Source of the DNA: CBDIBC01 sp965276635
Lineage (GTDB): Bacteria; Actinomycetota; Acidimicrobiia; Acidimicrobiales; Palsa-688
Direction: 5' to 3'
Assembly (NCBI GenBank): GCA_965276635.1
Contig: CBDIBC010000005.1
Coordinates: 1,364,001-1,428,000, forward strand
DNA length: 64,000 bases
Position numbers and translations under genes: made by a program. Shown here one piece after another: positions 12,453 to 22,673 of this stretch; the first letter of the stretch is position 1; the number at the start of each line of letters is the position of its first letter. A model generated the notes under the pieces. The model made no database searches. It was not told where the DNA came from and worked only from the letters and a program-made list of their open reading frames with translations.

Positions 12453-14791
12453 CCGCGCGGGCCGCCGGTGATCAGGTAGCGCAACCGGAGGCCGAGCGGT
12501 ATGGCTTGGCGAAGCCGCCCGACGGCATCGTCACTGGCGGTCCAGGCGGCGCCAGCCACGGTGTCGTCGGCGACACCGGCGTAGACCGCCTGGTCCACGG
12601 CCTCGGCCACCATGGCGACCGGCCCGGCGGCGTCCTCGCACGCGAGCGTGGTGGCCACGTGCACCTCACGAGGGGTGAGGCTCGAGGTGCGCACCCCGTG
12701 CGGGGCCAGGCCGTCGAGGATCTCCGCCCAGGCGCCCCGGATGCGCTCGGCGGGATCGGGCTGGGTTCGCCGGCGCTGGCGGCGCCGGGCGCGCCGCAGC
12801 AGGCGAGCGCCGGCGACCGCGGCCGCGGCCAGGACCACGGCGATGGGCACGAGCCACCACAGCAGGCCCAGCGACCCGCGGCCCGCGGGAACCGGCGCGC
12901 TCCCATTGGCGTGGTGGCCGTGGGGAGTCGTCTGGCCGGCATGCTGGTCGACCGTTTGGCGGACCTGGTTCAGCCCTTGATCGCCCTTGGGGGCCGTCGT
13001 CGGGGTCGAGCCGCTGCCATTGGCACCTTTGGCCGACCCTGATGTCGAGGGGACGGGATCGAACGCCACCCAACCCAGCGCGGCGAAGTTCACCTCCGGC
13101 CAGACGGTGGCGTCGGCGCCATGGACAGTTGTCGTGCCCGCAGCGCGGTCGATCTCGCCCGGTTGGAAGCCGACAGCGACGCGGGCGGGGAGGCCGACAG
13201 CCCTGGCCATGAGGACATACGCGGTGGCGAACTGCTCGGCAGTACCCTCCTTGGCCGCCACGAAGCTGCGCAGCCGGCCGCAGCTGGACCCGCTGGTGGC
13301 ATCGGGGGCCGCGGTGTAGCCGCTCTTGGCGGCCAGCGCCTGCTCGAGCGCGACCGCCAGCTGGTCGGGGCGGGCCAGGCCGGCCGTGGCCGACACGGCG
13401 AGGCGACGGAGGGCGGCCGGGACACATGCCGGGACGGCGGTGAGCTGACCGGCGGACCCTGCGGCCAGGCCGGCCTGGTCGAGTTGGGCGCGGGTGGGTT
13501 GGGGCAGCCGTCCGCTCAGGTGGTACCTCTGCGCCCGGGTGGCGCTGGCGGCCGGGAGGGTGAGCAGGGTGCTCGACGTCGAGTCGAACTCGAGGTCGGC
13601 CGGGTCGACCCCGGTGGGGATGCCGACGGTTGGCACCCACGGCCCCGCCAGCCCAGAGCGGTCGAGCGTGGCGTCGGTGGAGGGGCCCAGCGCGGCGGGG
13701 TCGACGCCAGGTGGGGCGGGAAGCACGTTCCCTGCTCGTCGGGCCTGGGCGTCGGTCGTCCAGCCGGCACCGGTGTAGACGTCGAGGCTGGCCAGGCGCC
13801 AGTGGACGGGGCCGGCCAGCCAGGCCTGGTCGACGTGAGCGGTGAAGAGGGTGGCCCCCCCGTCGGCCTGGCGGGCGGGAAGCTGGTCGAGGGGGTTGGC
13901 GGTAGTGCCGAGGGCCACGGGCGGCGAGAGGGAGTTGCGCAGGTTGGCGGGCGGTCGGGTGGTCGCCAACGGGAACCTGGTCCCGACCAACAGGGCCACG
14001 ACCAGTACGACCAGGCCGGTGAACGCCGCGGCCAGGGCGCGAACCGGCGGCACCCAGGTGGCACCCCGGTCGGACGGTCGTGACGTCAACAGGAGGTACA
14101 CGGTGGCCACGACCACGAACGGACCGACGACGCCAGCGAGGGAGCCGGGGCCGCCGACGCCGAGGACCAGGGCCATCAGCAGCACGACCATCCCCGGCAC
14201 CAACGCGGTCAGGCCCGGCCGCGGCCGCCCGGCGAGCAGCACGGCGCCGGCCGACGCGGCGGCGACGATCCCGCCCACCAGGGGGAGCCGGTCGGGCGAA
14301 GGGGGGACCGGCACGGTCGTGGTGAGGATCCGGCTCCAGGCCCCGGCCAGGGACCCCAGGCCTCGGTCGAACGCGCCGCCCACGCCCGGGTGCGGGCTGG
14401 CGAAGACTCCGGCTGTCACCACCGCGGCGACCAGTACCGCAGCCACCAATGCGCTGCTGGCCACCAGCACCGACGAGCTGTCCGTGACCGTGGCGGCCGG
14501 CTCGGGGTTGACCAGCCAGGCAGCCGCCGCCTCGGTCGGCGCGGTGGCCGGCTTGGGTGGGGTGACGGCCAGCCGGCCCACCACGCCGGCGCCGGCGCCG
14601 ATCACGGTCGCCACCACGACTGGTCCGACCACGTGCGAGAGGGTGAAGACCCGTCCGAAGGCCAGGCCGGCGGCGGCGACCGCGACGACGGCCGCCGACA
14701 CGGGGACGTACCGGGACCGGCCGGGGTGCTCGCCGGGCAGATGGCCACGAGCGGCATCGCTGGCGACCGGTGGGGCCAGCAGGTCGCTCAC
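12320..14791 (-). CDS. Transglutaminase-like membrane protein (TgpA/DUF3488 type)
   Basis: Protein of 823 residues. The N-terminal ~300 residues hold several hydrophobic helices, then an extracytoplasmic transglutaminase-like core (SSCGRLRSFVAAKEGTAEQF...ARAVGLPARVAVGF...VHGADATVWPEVNF) with plausible Cys, His and Asp catalytic residues, then another helix (LGLLWWLVPIAVVLAAAAVAG) and an Arg-rich cytoplasmic DUF4129-like end. It is the last gene of the FN3-MoxR-DUF58-transglutaminase operon; GTG 14791 overlaps the DUF58 stop (GTGA). The final ~45 codons overlap the kinase gene on the other strand. The substrate is unknown. Confidence 0.88.
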   Translation of the reverse strand: MSDLLAPPVASDAARGHLPGEHPGRSRYVPVSAAVVAVAAAGLAFGRVFTLSHVVGPVVVATVIGAGAGVVGRLAVTPPKPATAPTEAAAAWLVNPEPAATVTDSSSVLVASSALVAAVLVAAVVTAGVFASPHPGVGGAFDRGLGSLAGAWSRILTTTVPVPPSPDRLPLVGGIVAAASAGAVLLAGRPRPGLTALVPGMVVLLMALVLGVGGPGSLAGVVGPFVVVATVYLLLTSRPSDRGATWVPPVRALAAAFTGLVVLVVALLVGTRFPLATTRPPANLRNSLSPPVALGTTANPLDQLPARQADGGATLFTAHVDQAWLAGPVHWRLASLDVYTGAGWTTDAQARRAGNVLPAPPGVDPAALGPSTDATLDRSGLAGPWVPTVGIPTGVDPADLEFDSTSSTLLTLPAASATRAQRYHLSGRLPQPTRAQLDQAGLAAGSAGQLTAVPACVPAALRRLAVSATAGLARPDQLAVALEQALAAKSGYTAAPDATSGSSCGRLRSFVAAKEGTAEQFATAYVLMARAVGLPARVAVGFQPGEIDRAAGTTTVHGADATVWPEVNFAALGWVAFDPVPSTSGSAKGANGSGSTPTTAPKGDQGLNQVRQTVDQHAGQTTPHGHHANGSAPVPAGRGSLGLLWWLVPIAVVLAAAAVAGARLLRRARRRQRRRTQPDPAERIRGAWAEILDGLAPHGVRTSSLTPREVHVATTLACEDAAGPVAMVAEAVDQAVYAGVADDTVAGAAWTASDDAVGRLRQAIPLGLRLRYLITGGPRGYGAVGAVGAPTVVGDPLLEAPDAGVAVPPRMHTELPAARDPTP

Positions 14792-15951
14792 CGCCGGCTC
14801 CCCGACTGCCAGAGGGTGAGCACCGCAGGAGCCCCGGCGGCCCGGCACACCTCGAGGCGGGCCACCCGGCGAGCGGTCGGGGCGTCCACCGGGCCGACGA
14901 GCAGCGCGCTGACCCGGCGGTAGCGGCCGCCGAGGCGATCCAGCGTGGCCGGGTCGTCGCCGAGGCGGTCACCGCTCACCAGGATCGCGGCGCTCCCACC
15001 CTGCTCGGCCTCCAGCTCGACCACGACCCGTTCCAGCGCGCCTCGGTCGAGGGCGCGGCGGGGGTCACCGAGCGTGACGCGGGCCAGGACGTCGAGGGCG
15101 TCGGCGGCGCCGTTGGGGACGTAGGCCGACACATCACCGCTGGTGGTGTCCAGGCGCACCGGCGCGCCCGTGCGCACGGCCTGCTCCAGCAGGGAGGCCG
15201 CCACCTCGGCCGCCTCCTCGAACCAACCCGGGGTGGCGTAGCTGGCCGACCGGTCGTCGAGGATGACGACGACCTGCGGGCGGTTGGTGTCCACATGCCG
15301 CCGGATCATGAGCGTTCCTGTCCGTGCCGTCGTGCGCCAGTGGACCATCCGCAAGTCGTCACCGACGACATACGGCCGCAGGCCCTGGAAGGCGATGGAC
15401 CCTTCCGGTGCCGTGTCGTCCATCGGGCCGTCCATCTCGATGCTGCTCCCGGCGCGCCCGGCGGGCACGGGGTGGCTGCGCGGGTGCACCCAGAGGGTGG
15501 CGGTGGTGCCGAACCGCCGCCGGCGGGCGATGAGGCCGAAGGGATCGGTCTGGGCCAGCACCAGCGGTCCGACCTCGTACACGCCCCGCCGGCTGGTCGG
15601 CAGCCGGTAGGTGTTGGCGTGGTGGCCTCCCGGGCGCAGAGGAGGCAGCTCCAGGCCGACGCGCTGCGGTCCGGCCCGGTCCTCCACGCGCAGCCTTGGG
15701 GCGCGGCGCCGGCCGGTGTTCACCACGCGCACCAAGCCCAGGGCCGCGCCACCGCGGCGCACCCGGACCGGCTCCAGCTGGCGTTCCACCTGCAGGGCCG
15801 GTCGGCGCAGGACCCACAGCAGGGCGGCCAAGACCAGGCCGAGCAGGACGGCGGCCACCACCGTCAGCTCGGGGTAGCCGAGGATCACGCCGAGGACGTA
15901 GAGGACGATGCCGGCGGAGAGGGTGCTCCATCCGGCAGGGGTAGGGCGCAA
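14788..15951 (-). CDS. DUF58 (VWA-like) protein
   Basis: Protein of 387 residues with two N-terminal membrane helices (~10-50), a beta-rich region and the DUF58 signature (GLRPYVVGDDLRMVHWRTTA) followed by a VWA-like domain (VVVILDDRSASYA). DUF58 proteins are regularly encoded with MoxR ATPases and transglutaminases, as here, and are thought to be chaperone or assembly partners. 25 bp after moxR; overlaps the transglutaminase gene by 4 bp. Confidence 0.9.
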   Translation of the reverse strand: MRPTPAGWSTLSAGIVLYVLGVILGYPELTVVAAVLLGLVLAALLWVLRRPALQVERQLEPVRVRRGGAALGLVRVVNTGRRRAPRLRVEDRAGPQRVGLELPPLRPGGHHANTYRLPTSRRGVYEVGPLVLAQTDPFGLIARRRRFGTTATLWVHPRSHPVPAGRAGSSIEMDGPMDDTAPEGSIAFQGLRPYVVGDDLRMVHWRTTARTGTLMIRRHVDTNRPQVVVILDDRSASYATPGWFEEAAEVAASLLEQAVRTGAPVRLDTTSGDVSAYVPNGAADALDVLARVTLGDPRRALDRGALERVVVELEAEQGGSAAILVSGDRLGDDPATLDRLGGRYRRVSALLVGPVDAPTARRVARLEVCRAAGAPAVLTLWQSGSRR

Positions 15952-15976
15952 ACCGGCCTAACTGCGGACCCGCCGC

Positions 15977-16971
<995 letters not shown>

Positions 16972-16975
<4 letters not shown>

Positions 16976-19623
16976 GAGTAGAAGCCGGGGCCGTCCTGGG
17001 TGGCGCCGCTCAGGTTGCCGGGAACCTTCCCACACGGGCTGAGCTCGTAGGACGTGTAGGTGGGGCTTACCGCCCCGGGCTGGGCCTGGGTGGCGCCCAC
17101 GTAGATGCAGATCTGCGGGTTGCCGTAGGACGTGGTGGTGGAGATGTACGCCTGGGGGATGGCCGTGCCCACTTGGCCGGGGATGCTCGCGCAGTTGGTG
17201 TTCTCGTAGTACTCGATGCCGGAGATGGCGCCCGTCTGGTAGACGGCGCACAGGTAGGCGGTGGCCCCCGGCACCTGGGTGTAGGCCACATTGCTCTGGT
17301 AGTTCAGCCAGCTCACGCTGCCGGCGGTCTTGATCGTCCATGCCTGCGGATCCCCGCAGCTGGGCCCGTTCTCGGTGGCGACGTCGCCCGAACCACGGAC
17401 ACCCACCTGGCAGTTGATGGTGGGTGTCCGGTGGAAGGCCATGGCCTTGGCGGTAGCGGGCGTGGTCCCGGCACCGGCCACATTGGTGGCGGTGACCGAG
17501 ACGTCGACGGGCGTCCACGGCGTCACCGCCACCACCACCTTGGCCGCGGTCGTGGTCGCCGGGCTGTGACCGGTGACGGTGTAGCTGTACCCGGTGGCCG
17601 CCGGGGTGCTCGCCGACGACGCCGGTGCAGCCCAGCTGATGGTCAGCTGACCGTCACCGGCGGTCACTGCCAGGTTCCGGGGCGCACCCGGCGGGCTGTC
17701 GGTGCTGCCCGCGCCCGCCTTTCCAACTGGCCCCTGCTTGCCGTGGGCGTTGGTGGCGTACACGCTGCAGGTGTAGGCGGTACCGGCCTTCAGGCCGGGC
17801 ACCGCGGCGCTGGTGGCGGTCGCCGCCGCCGGCACCGCCTTGGCCCCGGTGCAGGTGACGGTGTAGGAGCTGATCGGCGTGGCCAGCGGGCCGGGCGAGG
17901 CTGCCGTCCACGCCACGGTGAGCGATGCCACGCCCGGCGTCACGGAGACGACGTTGGCGGCACCGGGGACGTCGGCCACCGGGGTGGCGCACGCCGTGCC
18001 CGCCGGGCTGAGCGGTCCGTTCCCGACCTTGTTGGTGGCCTGGACCTGCGCGCAGTACCTGGTCCCGTCGGTCAGGCCGGAGACGATCGTCTGGGTGGTG
18101 GCCCCGGAGACCGGCAGGGACTTCACCGCCGGCTGGGTGGTGACGGTGTACGCGGTGATGGTGGCGCCGCCGTCGGCCGGCGCAGTCCACGCCACGCTCA
18201 GCGATCCGTCCCCGGCGGTGACCGAGGTGATCCTCGGTGCGCCGGGGGTGGTCGGCGGGGTGGTGGTGCTGGTCGGCGGGTGGGGTGGGGTGACCGGCGG
18301 GACGGTGGGCGGGGGTAGCGGTGGTGGCGGTGGTGGCGGTGGCGGTGCCGTGACCGGGTTGGTGTTCAGCACTGGACCGCCGCTCGCCACCGGGCCGGCC
18401 GGTGCCGGACTGCTCGAGGCGGCGGGGGCGGTGGCGGCGACCGGGTTGGGCGCCGGCGTCGGCGAGGCGATGGGTGCGGCCACGGGGCTCGGCGCGGACG
18501 GGGCGGACGGGGCCTGGGCGGCGGGGACATACTTGGTCACGTCGGTGACGGCGCCCGAGGCGTTGACCACCAGGGCCTGGGCCGTGTGGTCGTTGTTCAC
18601 GAACACCAGCTGGTCGTTCGTCACCAGCTGGTCGCTGCCGGCCGGGACGGAGACGGGCGGCAGCGCGGCCATCGGGGACAGGTCGACCACCTCGAGCTGC
18701 TGGTTCGACGGATCGAGGAGGTAGGCGCGGTCGTTGGTGACCGCCAGCTGGGTGGTCCGGGGCCCGGCGAGCACGGCGAACGAGGACAGCCCAGATTGGG
18801 TGGTGTCGATGTTCAGCAGCTGCGTGCCGTCCAGGATGACGAGGTTCGGGCTGGACGACGAGGACCCCACGAGCGGTGTCGTTCCCGCCGTCACCGGCGG
18901 CAGCGGCACGGTGTGCTGCGCCGGCTGGGTGAGGTTGCCCGCCAGGTGGGCGGTGGGATCGACGCCCCAGATGCCGGTCTCGGTCGGGGTGAGCTGCACG
19001 GCATCACCGGACTGGCCGAAGGGGTGGTGGCTGACGGCGCCCGAGGGGTCGACGGCGTCGACCCGCCCCTGGCTCGGGACCGGCACCCAGAGGGTGCCGT
19101 CGCTGTCGGCGACTGCGATCCCCGTGGCTGCGCCCAGGGGGATCTGTGGGCCGGTCGGGTTCATGCTGGCGGGGTTTAGCTGCTGGAGCACGCCCGAGGA
19201 GTGGTCGAGCTCCCAGGTGACGGAGCCGGCCGTCACCACCTGGGTGGCGCGAGGAGCCCCCGACAGCGTCCGACTGCCCGTCACGGTGAGGGTGCTGTCG
19301 TCGATCCGGGACGCCCGCCCGGTCTTCAGGTCGAGGACGTAGGCGCCGTCGGGGCGCTGGACCACCGTGAAGGGATCACCGGCGCCGCCGATGGGGACCT
19401 GGGCGTCGGGCTGACCGCTGTAGCCGTTGATGTGCGAGACCGAGCCGGTGGCTCGGTTCGCCAACCACGCGTCGCCGGTGAGGAGCCTCAGGGCGCTGGC
19501 CGGCTCACGGGTGCCGGTGATCGCCAGGGTTCCGGCGCCGCCGATCAGCACAGCCAGGGCGACCGCCAGAGCCACCGTCTTGGGGGAACGTCGCCAGCCC
19601 ACCAGCATCCTTTCGAGTCGCAC
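16972..19623 (-). CDS. Membrane-anchored FN3-repeat protein
   Basis: Large exported protein (~883 residues). One membrane helix near the N-terminus (VALAVALAVLIGGAGTLAI), then a ~370-residue region of repeated beta-strand units resembling a propeller (DGAYVLDLKTGRASRID; DGTLWVPVPSQGRVDAVD), a Pro/Ala linker with a polyproline stretch, three fibronectin type III domains and a Cys-containing tail. No kinase domain. First gene of the MoxR-DUF58-transglutaminase operon, so it is probably the sensor or scaffold. The start is uncertain between GTG 19623 and ATG 19608, both with an SD-like AAGG close by; longer in-frame starts lack a sensible membrane-protein N-terminus. Confidence 0.82.
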
Positions 19624-19803
19624 ATCCCTTCGAGGGCAACCCGGAGGATCCTTCCTCCTGGCCGCTTCGCCGAAACGGCGGCGACGCTCGTGGCCCGGCA
19701 GGACCACGAAGAGCCGGAAGCCAGGGTAACAGAAGGGGTAAACCGGTCCCATCCGGGATGGGTCGTCGCCGTGCCTCCGGGACAGTCCTCGGTATGGCGA
19801 GCT

Positions 19804-19821
19804 ATCGTGAGGTGTCTCGAT
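19804..19821. promoter_or_regulatory. Candidate PadR operator
   Basis: ATCGTGAGGTGTCTCGAT is a gapped palindrome (ATCG-N-GA-NNNN-TC-N-CGAT) ~85 bp before the PadR gene and between it and the divergent FN3 operon. PadR proteins bind such dyads and usually repress themselves. The assignment is inference. Confidence 0.35.
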
Positions 19822-19905
19822 CTACCATGGGAGGTGGGTGCTCGTGTCCCTCGTGTCCTCTCTGTTCTCTCGGTTCTGTCTGTTCGCACCGGTCGGGATG
19901 GCGCG

Positions 19906-20409
19906 GTGAGCCCGCCGCGCGGGCACCACGGCCGCGGGGGCCCGTCTCCGTGGGGCGCCCGCCGGGGTGGCCCCCGGATGCGCCGGGGGGACATCCGCCA
20001 CGCCCTGCTGATCGGGCTGCTCGACGGCCCGGCCCACGGCTACGAGATCATCCGCCGGTTGGAGGAGCGCAGTGGCGGCATGTGGCGCCCCAGCGCCGGC
20101 TCGGTCTACCCCACCCTGCAGCTCCTCGACGAGCAGGGGTTGCTCCGCTCGCACGAGGACGGCGGCAAGCGGGTCTACGAGCTCACCGACGAGGGACGAG
20201 CCGAGGCCGAGACCGGATCCGGCCACATGCCGTGGGACGGTCCGGGCGCCGAGGTGGCCGGGCGCTACGCCCTGCGGGCAGCCATGGGGCAGCTGGAGAT
20301 GGCGGCGCGGCAGGTGACCATGGCCGCCGACGAAGCCGGCATCGCGGCGGCGACGGGCATCGTCACCGAGGCGCGCCAGAAGCTCTACCGGCTGCTGGCC
20401 GACAGCTGA
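19906..20409 (+). CDS. PadR-family transcriptional regulator
   Basis: Protein of 167 residues. A His/Gly/Arg-rich leader (~25 residues) precedes the winged-helix PadR domain (RRGDIRHALLIGLLDGPAHGYEI, SAGSVYPTLQLLDEQGLL, KRVYELTDEG) and a C-terminal dimerisation helix. Similar His/Gly-rich leaders are common in actinobacterial PadR proteins, which supports GTG 19906 over the internal ATG 19978. Divergent from the FN3 operon; the ligand is unknown. Confidence 0.88.
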   Translation: MSPPRGHHGRGGPSPWGARRGGPRMRRGDIRHALLIGLLDGPAHGYEIIRRLEERSGGMWRPSAGSVYPTLQLLDEQGLLRSHEDGGKRVYELTDEGRAEAETGSGHMPWDGPGAEVAGRYALRAAMGQLEMAARQVTMAADEAGIAAATGIVTEARQKLYRLLADS

Positions 20410-20790
20410 TCAGCGGCGGTCCGTCGGCGCGGCGCGCCGGCGGGGGCGTCGCCGGGCTCGGGTGCAGGCTGGTCGGCCGGGGGGCGTCGTTGGGGTCGGC
20501 TGCAGGCTGGTCGGCCGGGGGGCGTCGTTGGGGTCGGCTGCAGGCTGGTCGGCGGGGGGGCGTCGTTGGGGTCGGTGCGGGCTGGTCGGCCGGAGTGCAG
20601 GCTGGTCGGCCGGGTCGGGCGCACCATGTGCACACCGATCTTCGGGTGACCGCGACTTCTGTGGACTTCCACCGGCCTCTGCCTGTACTACGTGCACACA
20701 GATCCACTGACCGCCGAGAAACGTGTGCACGTGCTGGTGGTGATCGGTCCGTGTGAAGGTGTGGTTGGGTGACCAGCGATCGATCCCCCT
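20410..20790. other. Gene-free spacer with a minisatellite
   Basis: No convincing gene in 381 bp. The first part is the 38-bp repeat array listed separately; the rest holds three copies of a GTGCAC core (near 20629, 20692 and 20724) of unknown meaning. It separates the PadR gene from the end of vapC. Confidence 0.7.
20464..20618. repeat. 38-bp minisatellite
   Basis: Three near-identical units start at 20464, 20502 and 20540 with GCAGGCTGGTCGGCCGGGGG and share GCGTCGTTGGGGTCGG, followed by two truncated units at 20577 and 20597. The third unit is one base shorter. It lies between genes and its period is not a multiple of three. Confidence 0.9.
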
Positions 20791-21177
20791 CTAGGAACGA
20801 AGATCGACCGTCTGCCAGAGCGGGTCACCATCTTCGAGGACCTCAGGGTCTCCTGTCAGCAGGCTGGCTCGGTAGGCCAGCGCCGTGGCGATGGCGAAGG
20901 CGTCCGCGTACGCCAATGCGTGTTGGGCCTTGATCGTCGCCGCTTCGAGCACTCGAGCCTCCGTCGGCAGGTCCAGGTGGAGGCGGTGTCGCAGGTTGGT
21001 GATGACCACACGCGCTCGATCGACCCCCGCGACTCGATGGACCACGTAGAAGACCTCACCGAGGTTGATCCAGCTCATGACCGGTCGAGTCTCCAATGAC
21101 TGCTCGACACGGCCAGCTGCCGGCTCTGCTCCCTCGAGCCAGCGGAGGATCGCCCAGGAGTCGAGGCAGTCGGTCAA
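20791..21177 (-). CDS. vapC: VapC-type PIN-domain toxin
   Basis: PIN-domain protein of 128 residues. Acidic residues expected for the metal-dependent RNase site are seen in the N-terminal DCLDSWAILRWLEG, in the middle (INLGEVFYVV) and in YADAFAIATA and LLTGDPE. Members cleave RNA (often tRNA or rRNA) when freed from VapB. It overlaps vapB by 4 bp (ATGA), the classical toxin-antitoxin arrangement. Confidence 0.88.
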   Translation of the reverse strand: MTDCLDSWAILRWLEGAEPAAGRVEQSLETRPVMSWINLGEVFYVVHRVAGVDRARVVITNLRHRLHLDLPTEARVLEAATIKAQHALAYADAFAIATALAYRASLLTGDPEVLEDGDPLWQTVDLRS

Positions 21178-21392
21178 CGACCCCGCTCGGCGCGGCGGTC
21201 CGCTTCGAGTGCCGCCGCCAGACCGAAGCCGGCGAACTGTCCGCGAAGGTCCGGTCGGTCCCGCCTCGGCTCGACTCGCACCGCCGCGTGCTCAAGCGTG
21301 AAGTCGACCTCGTCACCCGGACTGATCCCCAACCGGTCTCGCATGACCTTGGGTATCACCACCTGCCCTTTCGGCCCGACCCGGCAAGTCAT
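21174..21392 (-). CDS. vapB: VapB-type antitoxin, AbrB/SpoVT fold
   Basis: 72-residue antitoxin. The N-terminal swapped-hairpin DNA-binding motif is clear (VGPKGQVVIPKVMRDRLGISPGDEV); the C-terminal tail would wrap the toxin. It precedes vapC with ATGA coupling and its start codon lies within a palindrome, fitting autorepression. Confidence 0.88.
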   Translation of the reverse strand: MTCRVGPKGQVVIPKVMRDRLGISPGDEVDFTLEHAAVRVEPRRDRPDLRGQFAGFGLAAALEADRRAERGR

Positions 21393-21404
21393 ACTGATGA
21401 GTAT
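21391..21404. promoter_or_regulatory. vapBC operator/promoter palindrome
   Basis: ATACTGATGAGTAT is a perfect inverted repeat (ATACT-GATG-AGTAT) overlapping the vapB ATG. On the minus strand it contains TATACT, a good -10 element only a few bases before the ATG, so the transcript may be leaderless and the VapBC complex could block it directly. Confidence 0.5.
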
Positions 21405-21855
21405 AACCGCTCAACCGCTGCCCGTGGCTTCGCTCTAAGGACGCCATTGGAGTCGGCAGTCTGCCCGAGGCGAATGTGAGTTCGGTGGCCGATGACCGTC
21501 GTGAACCGAGCCGTTCGCGGCGCAGGCCGACCCTGCGGCGCTCGAGCATGGTCTGCTCTGAGGCCTTCGCAGTGCTGACGCGGCCGATCGTAGCGTTCGC
21601 ACCGGACGCGATGGTGCGCCCCTGGCCGGCATGTTCGTCAGCACGTCGAGGTTTCCGGCATCAATGCACCACGTCGTGATCTCGGCGTTTCCCAACATCC
21701 GCCCGTCTGGATCGATCTGCAAGTAGCTGTTGCACATCTCAGCCACACAGTGCTACCATCGGTTGCAGAGTGAGCGTGAGGCCAAGGATCACCGCCTTGA
21801 CTCGACAGTCACGGCCGGTGACATCCGCCGAACGCCTTGGAAGGAGCGAAGACTG
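21405..21855. other. Gene-free spacer between vapBC and the SRPBCC operon
   Basis: About 450 bp without a convincing gene. A short minus-strand frame (about 21746-21610) reads MAEMCNSYLQIDPDGRM and could be a remnant, but it degenerates into low-complexity sequence. The promoter of the SRPBCC operon is expected near 21760-21840. Confidence 0.5.
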
Positions 21856-22302
21856 ATGGCAGGCTTGGTAATCGAGCGGGAGGTTCTTATCGAGGCCGCG
21901 GTGGAGATGGTGTGGCGCACCATCACCGAGCCCGACCAGATGAGCCAGTGGTTTGCGGACCGTGTGGACCTCGTGGTGGCACCGGGGGCTCATGGCTACA
22001 TGGGTTTCGGGGATCAGGGTGGGCCCGTGGTGGTGGACACGGTGGATCCACCGACTCGGTTCTCGTTCCGCTGGAACCATCCCAGCGGGGAGGTACCGGT
22101 GGCCGGCAACTCGATGCTCGTCGAGTTCACCCTGACGCCCGAGGGCGCCGAGCGGACCCGTCTTCGGGTGACTGAAAGCGGCCACGAACTGCGCGACTGG
22201 CCTGACGCGAAGAAGCAGCGTTATGCCGACGAGCACCAGGAGGGGTGGGGCGAGTTCCTGGACCGCCTCGCCGGCGTCGTCGCGGCGCGTCGGTCGGGAT
22301 GA
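21856..22302 (+). CDS. SRPBCC / AHSA1-like domain protein
   Basis: 148-residue START-like protein of the AHSA1 family (EVLIEAAVEMVWRTITEPDQMSQWF; VTESGHEL). The fold encloses a hydrophobic cavity; ligand and role are unknown. AAGGAG is 9 nt before the ATG. Its stop overlaps the ArsR-type regulator (ATGA), a widespread pairing, and it starts a cluster of DUF899 and DUF2182 genes. Confidence 0.88.
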   Translation: MAGLVIEREVLIEAAVEMVWRTITEPDQMSQWFADRVDLVVAPGAHGYMGFGDQGGPVVVDTVDPPTRFSFRWNHPSGEVPVAGNSMLVEFTLTPEGAERTRLRVTESGHELRDWPDAKKQRYADEHQEGWGEFLDRLAGVVAARRSG

Positions 22303-22652
22303 CGACGCAGGTCGATGATGAGTTGTGGTCGGCCATCGCAGACCCGTCCCGTCGCCGGGTTCTCGATCTCGTTGTCAGCAACGGTGAGGTCAGCGCCAGC
22401 TGGTTGGCCACCCGGGTGCCTTTCTCCCGTCAGGCGGTCTCCAAGCATCTCGTCGTGCTCGAAGAGGCCCGGTTGGTGAGACGGCGCAAGCAGGGCCGAG
22501 AGGTTCTCTACCAGGTACAGGCCGACCGTCTCGACCAGGCCACCGGGGCGATGACAGACCTCGCGGCCGACTGGGACCGGAGACTCGCCACCATAAAACG
22601 TCTGGCCGAAGCAGCACAGGCAGAAGCAAGAAGAACCAAGCGAAAGCTCTAG
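22299..22652 (+). CDS. ArsR-family winged-helix regulator
   Basis: 117 residues. The winged helix-turn-helix is typical (LWSAIADPSRRRVLDLVV; RVPFSRQAVSKHLVVLEEARLV; REVLYQVQ). No metal-binding CxC box is present, so it belongs to the ArsR subgroup paired with SRPBCC proteins rather than to metal sensors. It overlaps the SRPBCC gene and probably controls the whole cluster. Confidence 0.9.
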   Translation: MTTQVDDELWSAIADPSRRRVLDLVVSNGEVSASWLATRVPFSRQAVSKHLVVLEEARLVRRRKQGREVLYQVQADRLDQATGAMTDLAADWDRRLATIKRLAEAAQAEARRTKRKL

Positions 22653-22673
22653 ATCGATGGGAGAAGAGGGTCG

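Noticed and set aside
13121..14083. Long plus-strand frames opposite the transglutaminase gene
   Set aside because: High GC leaves many antisense frames open; these lack motifs and start signals.
20620..20735. Repeated GTGCAC motifs as a possible CRISPR-like or operator array
   Set aside because: Only three short cores with unequal spacing and no spacer structure.
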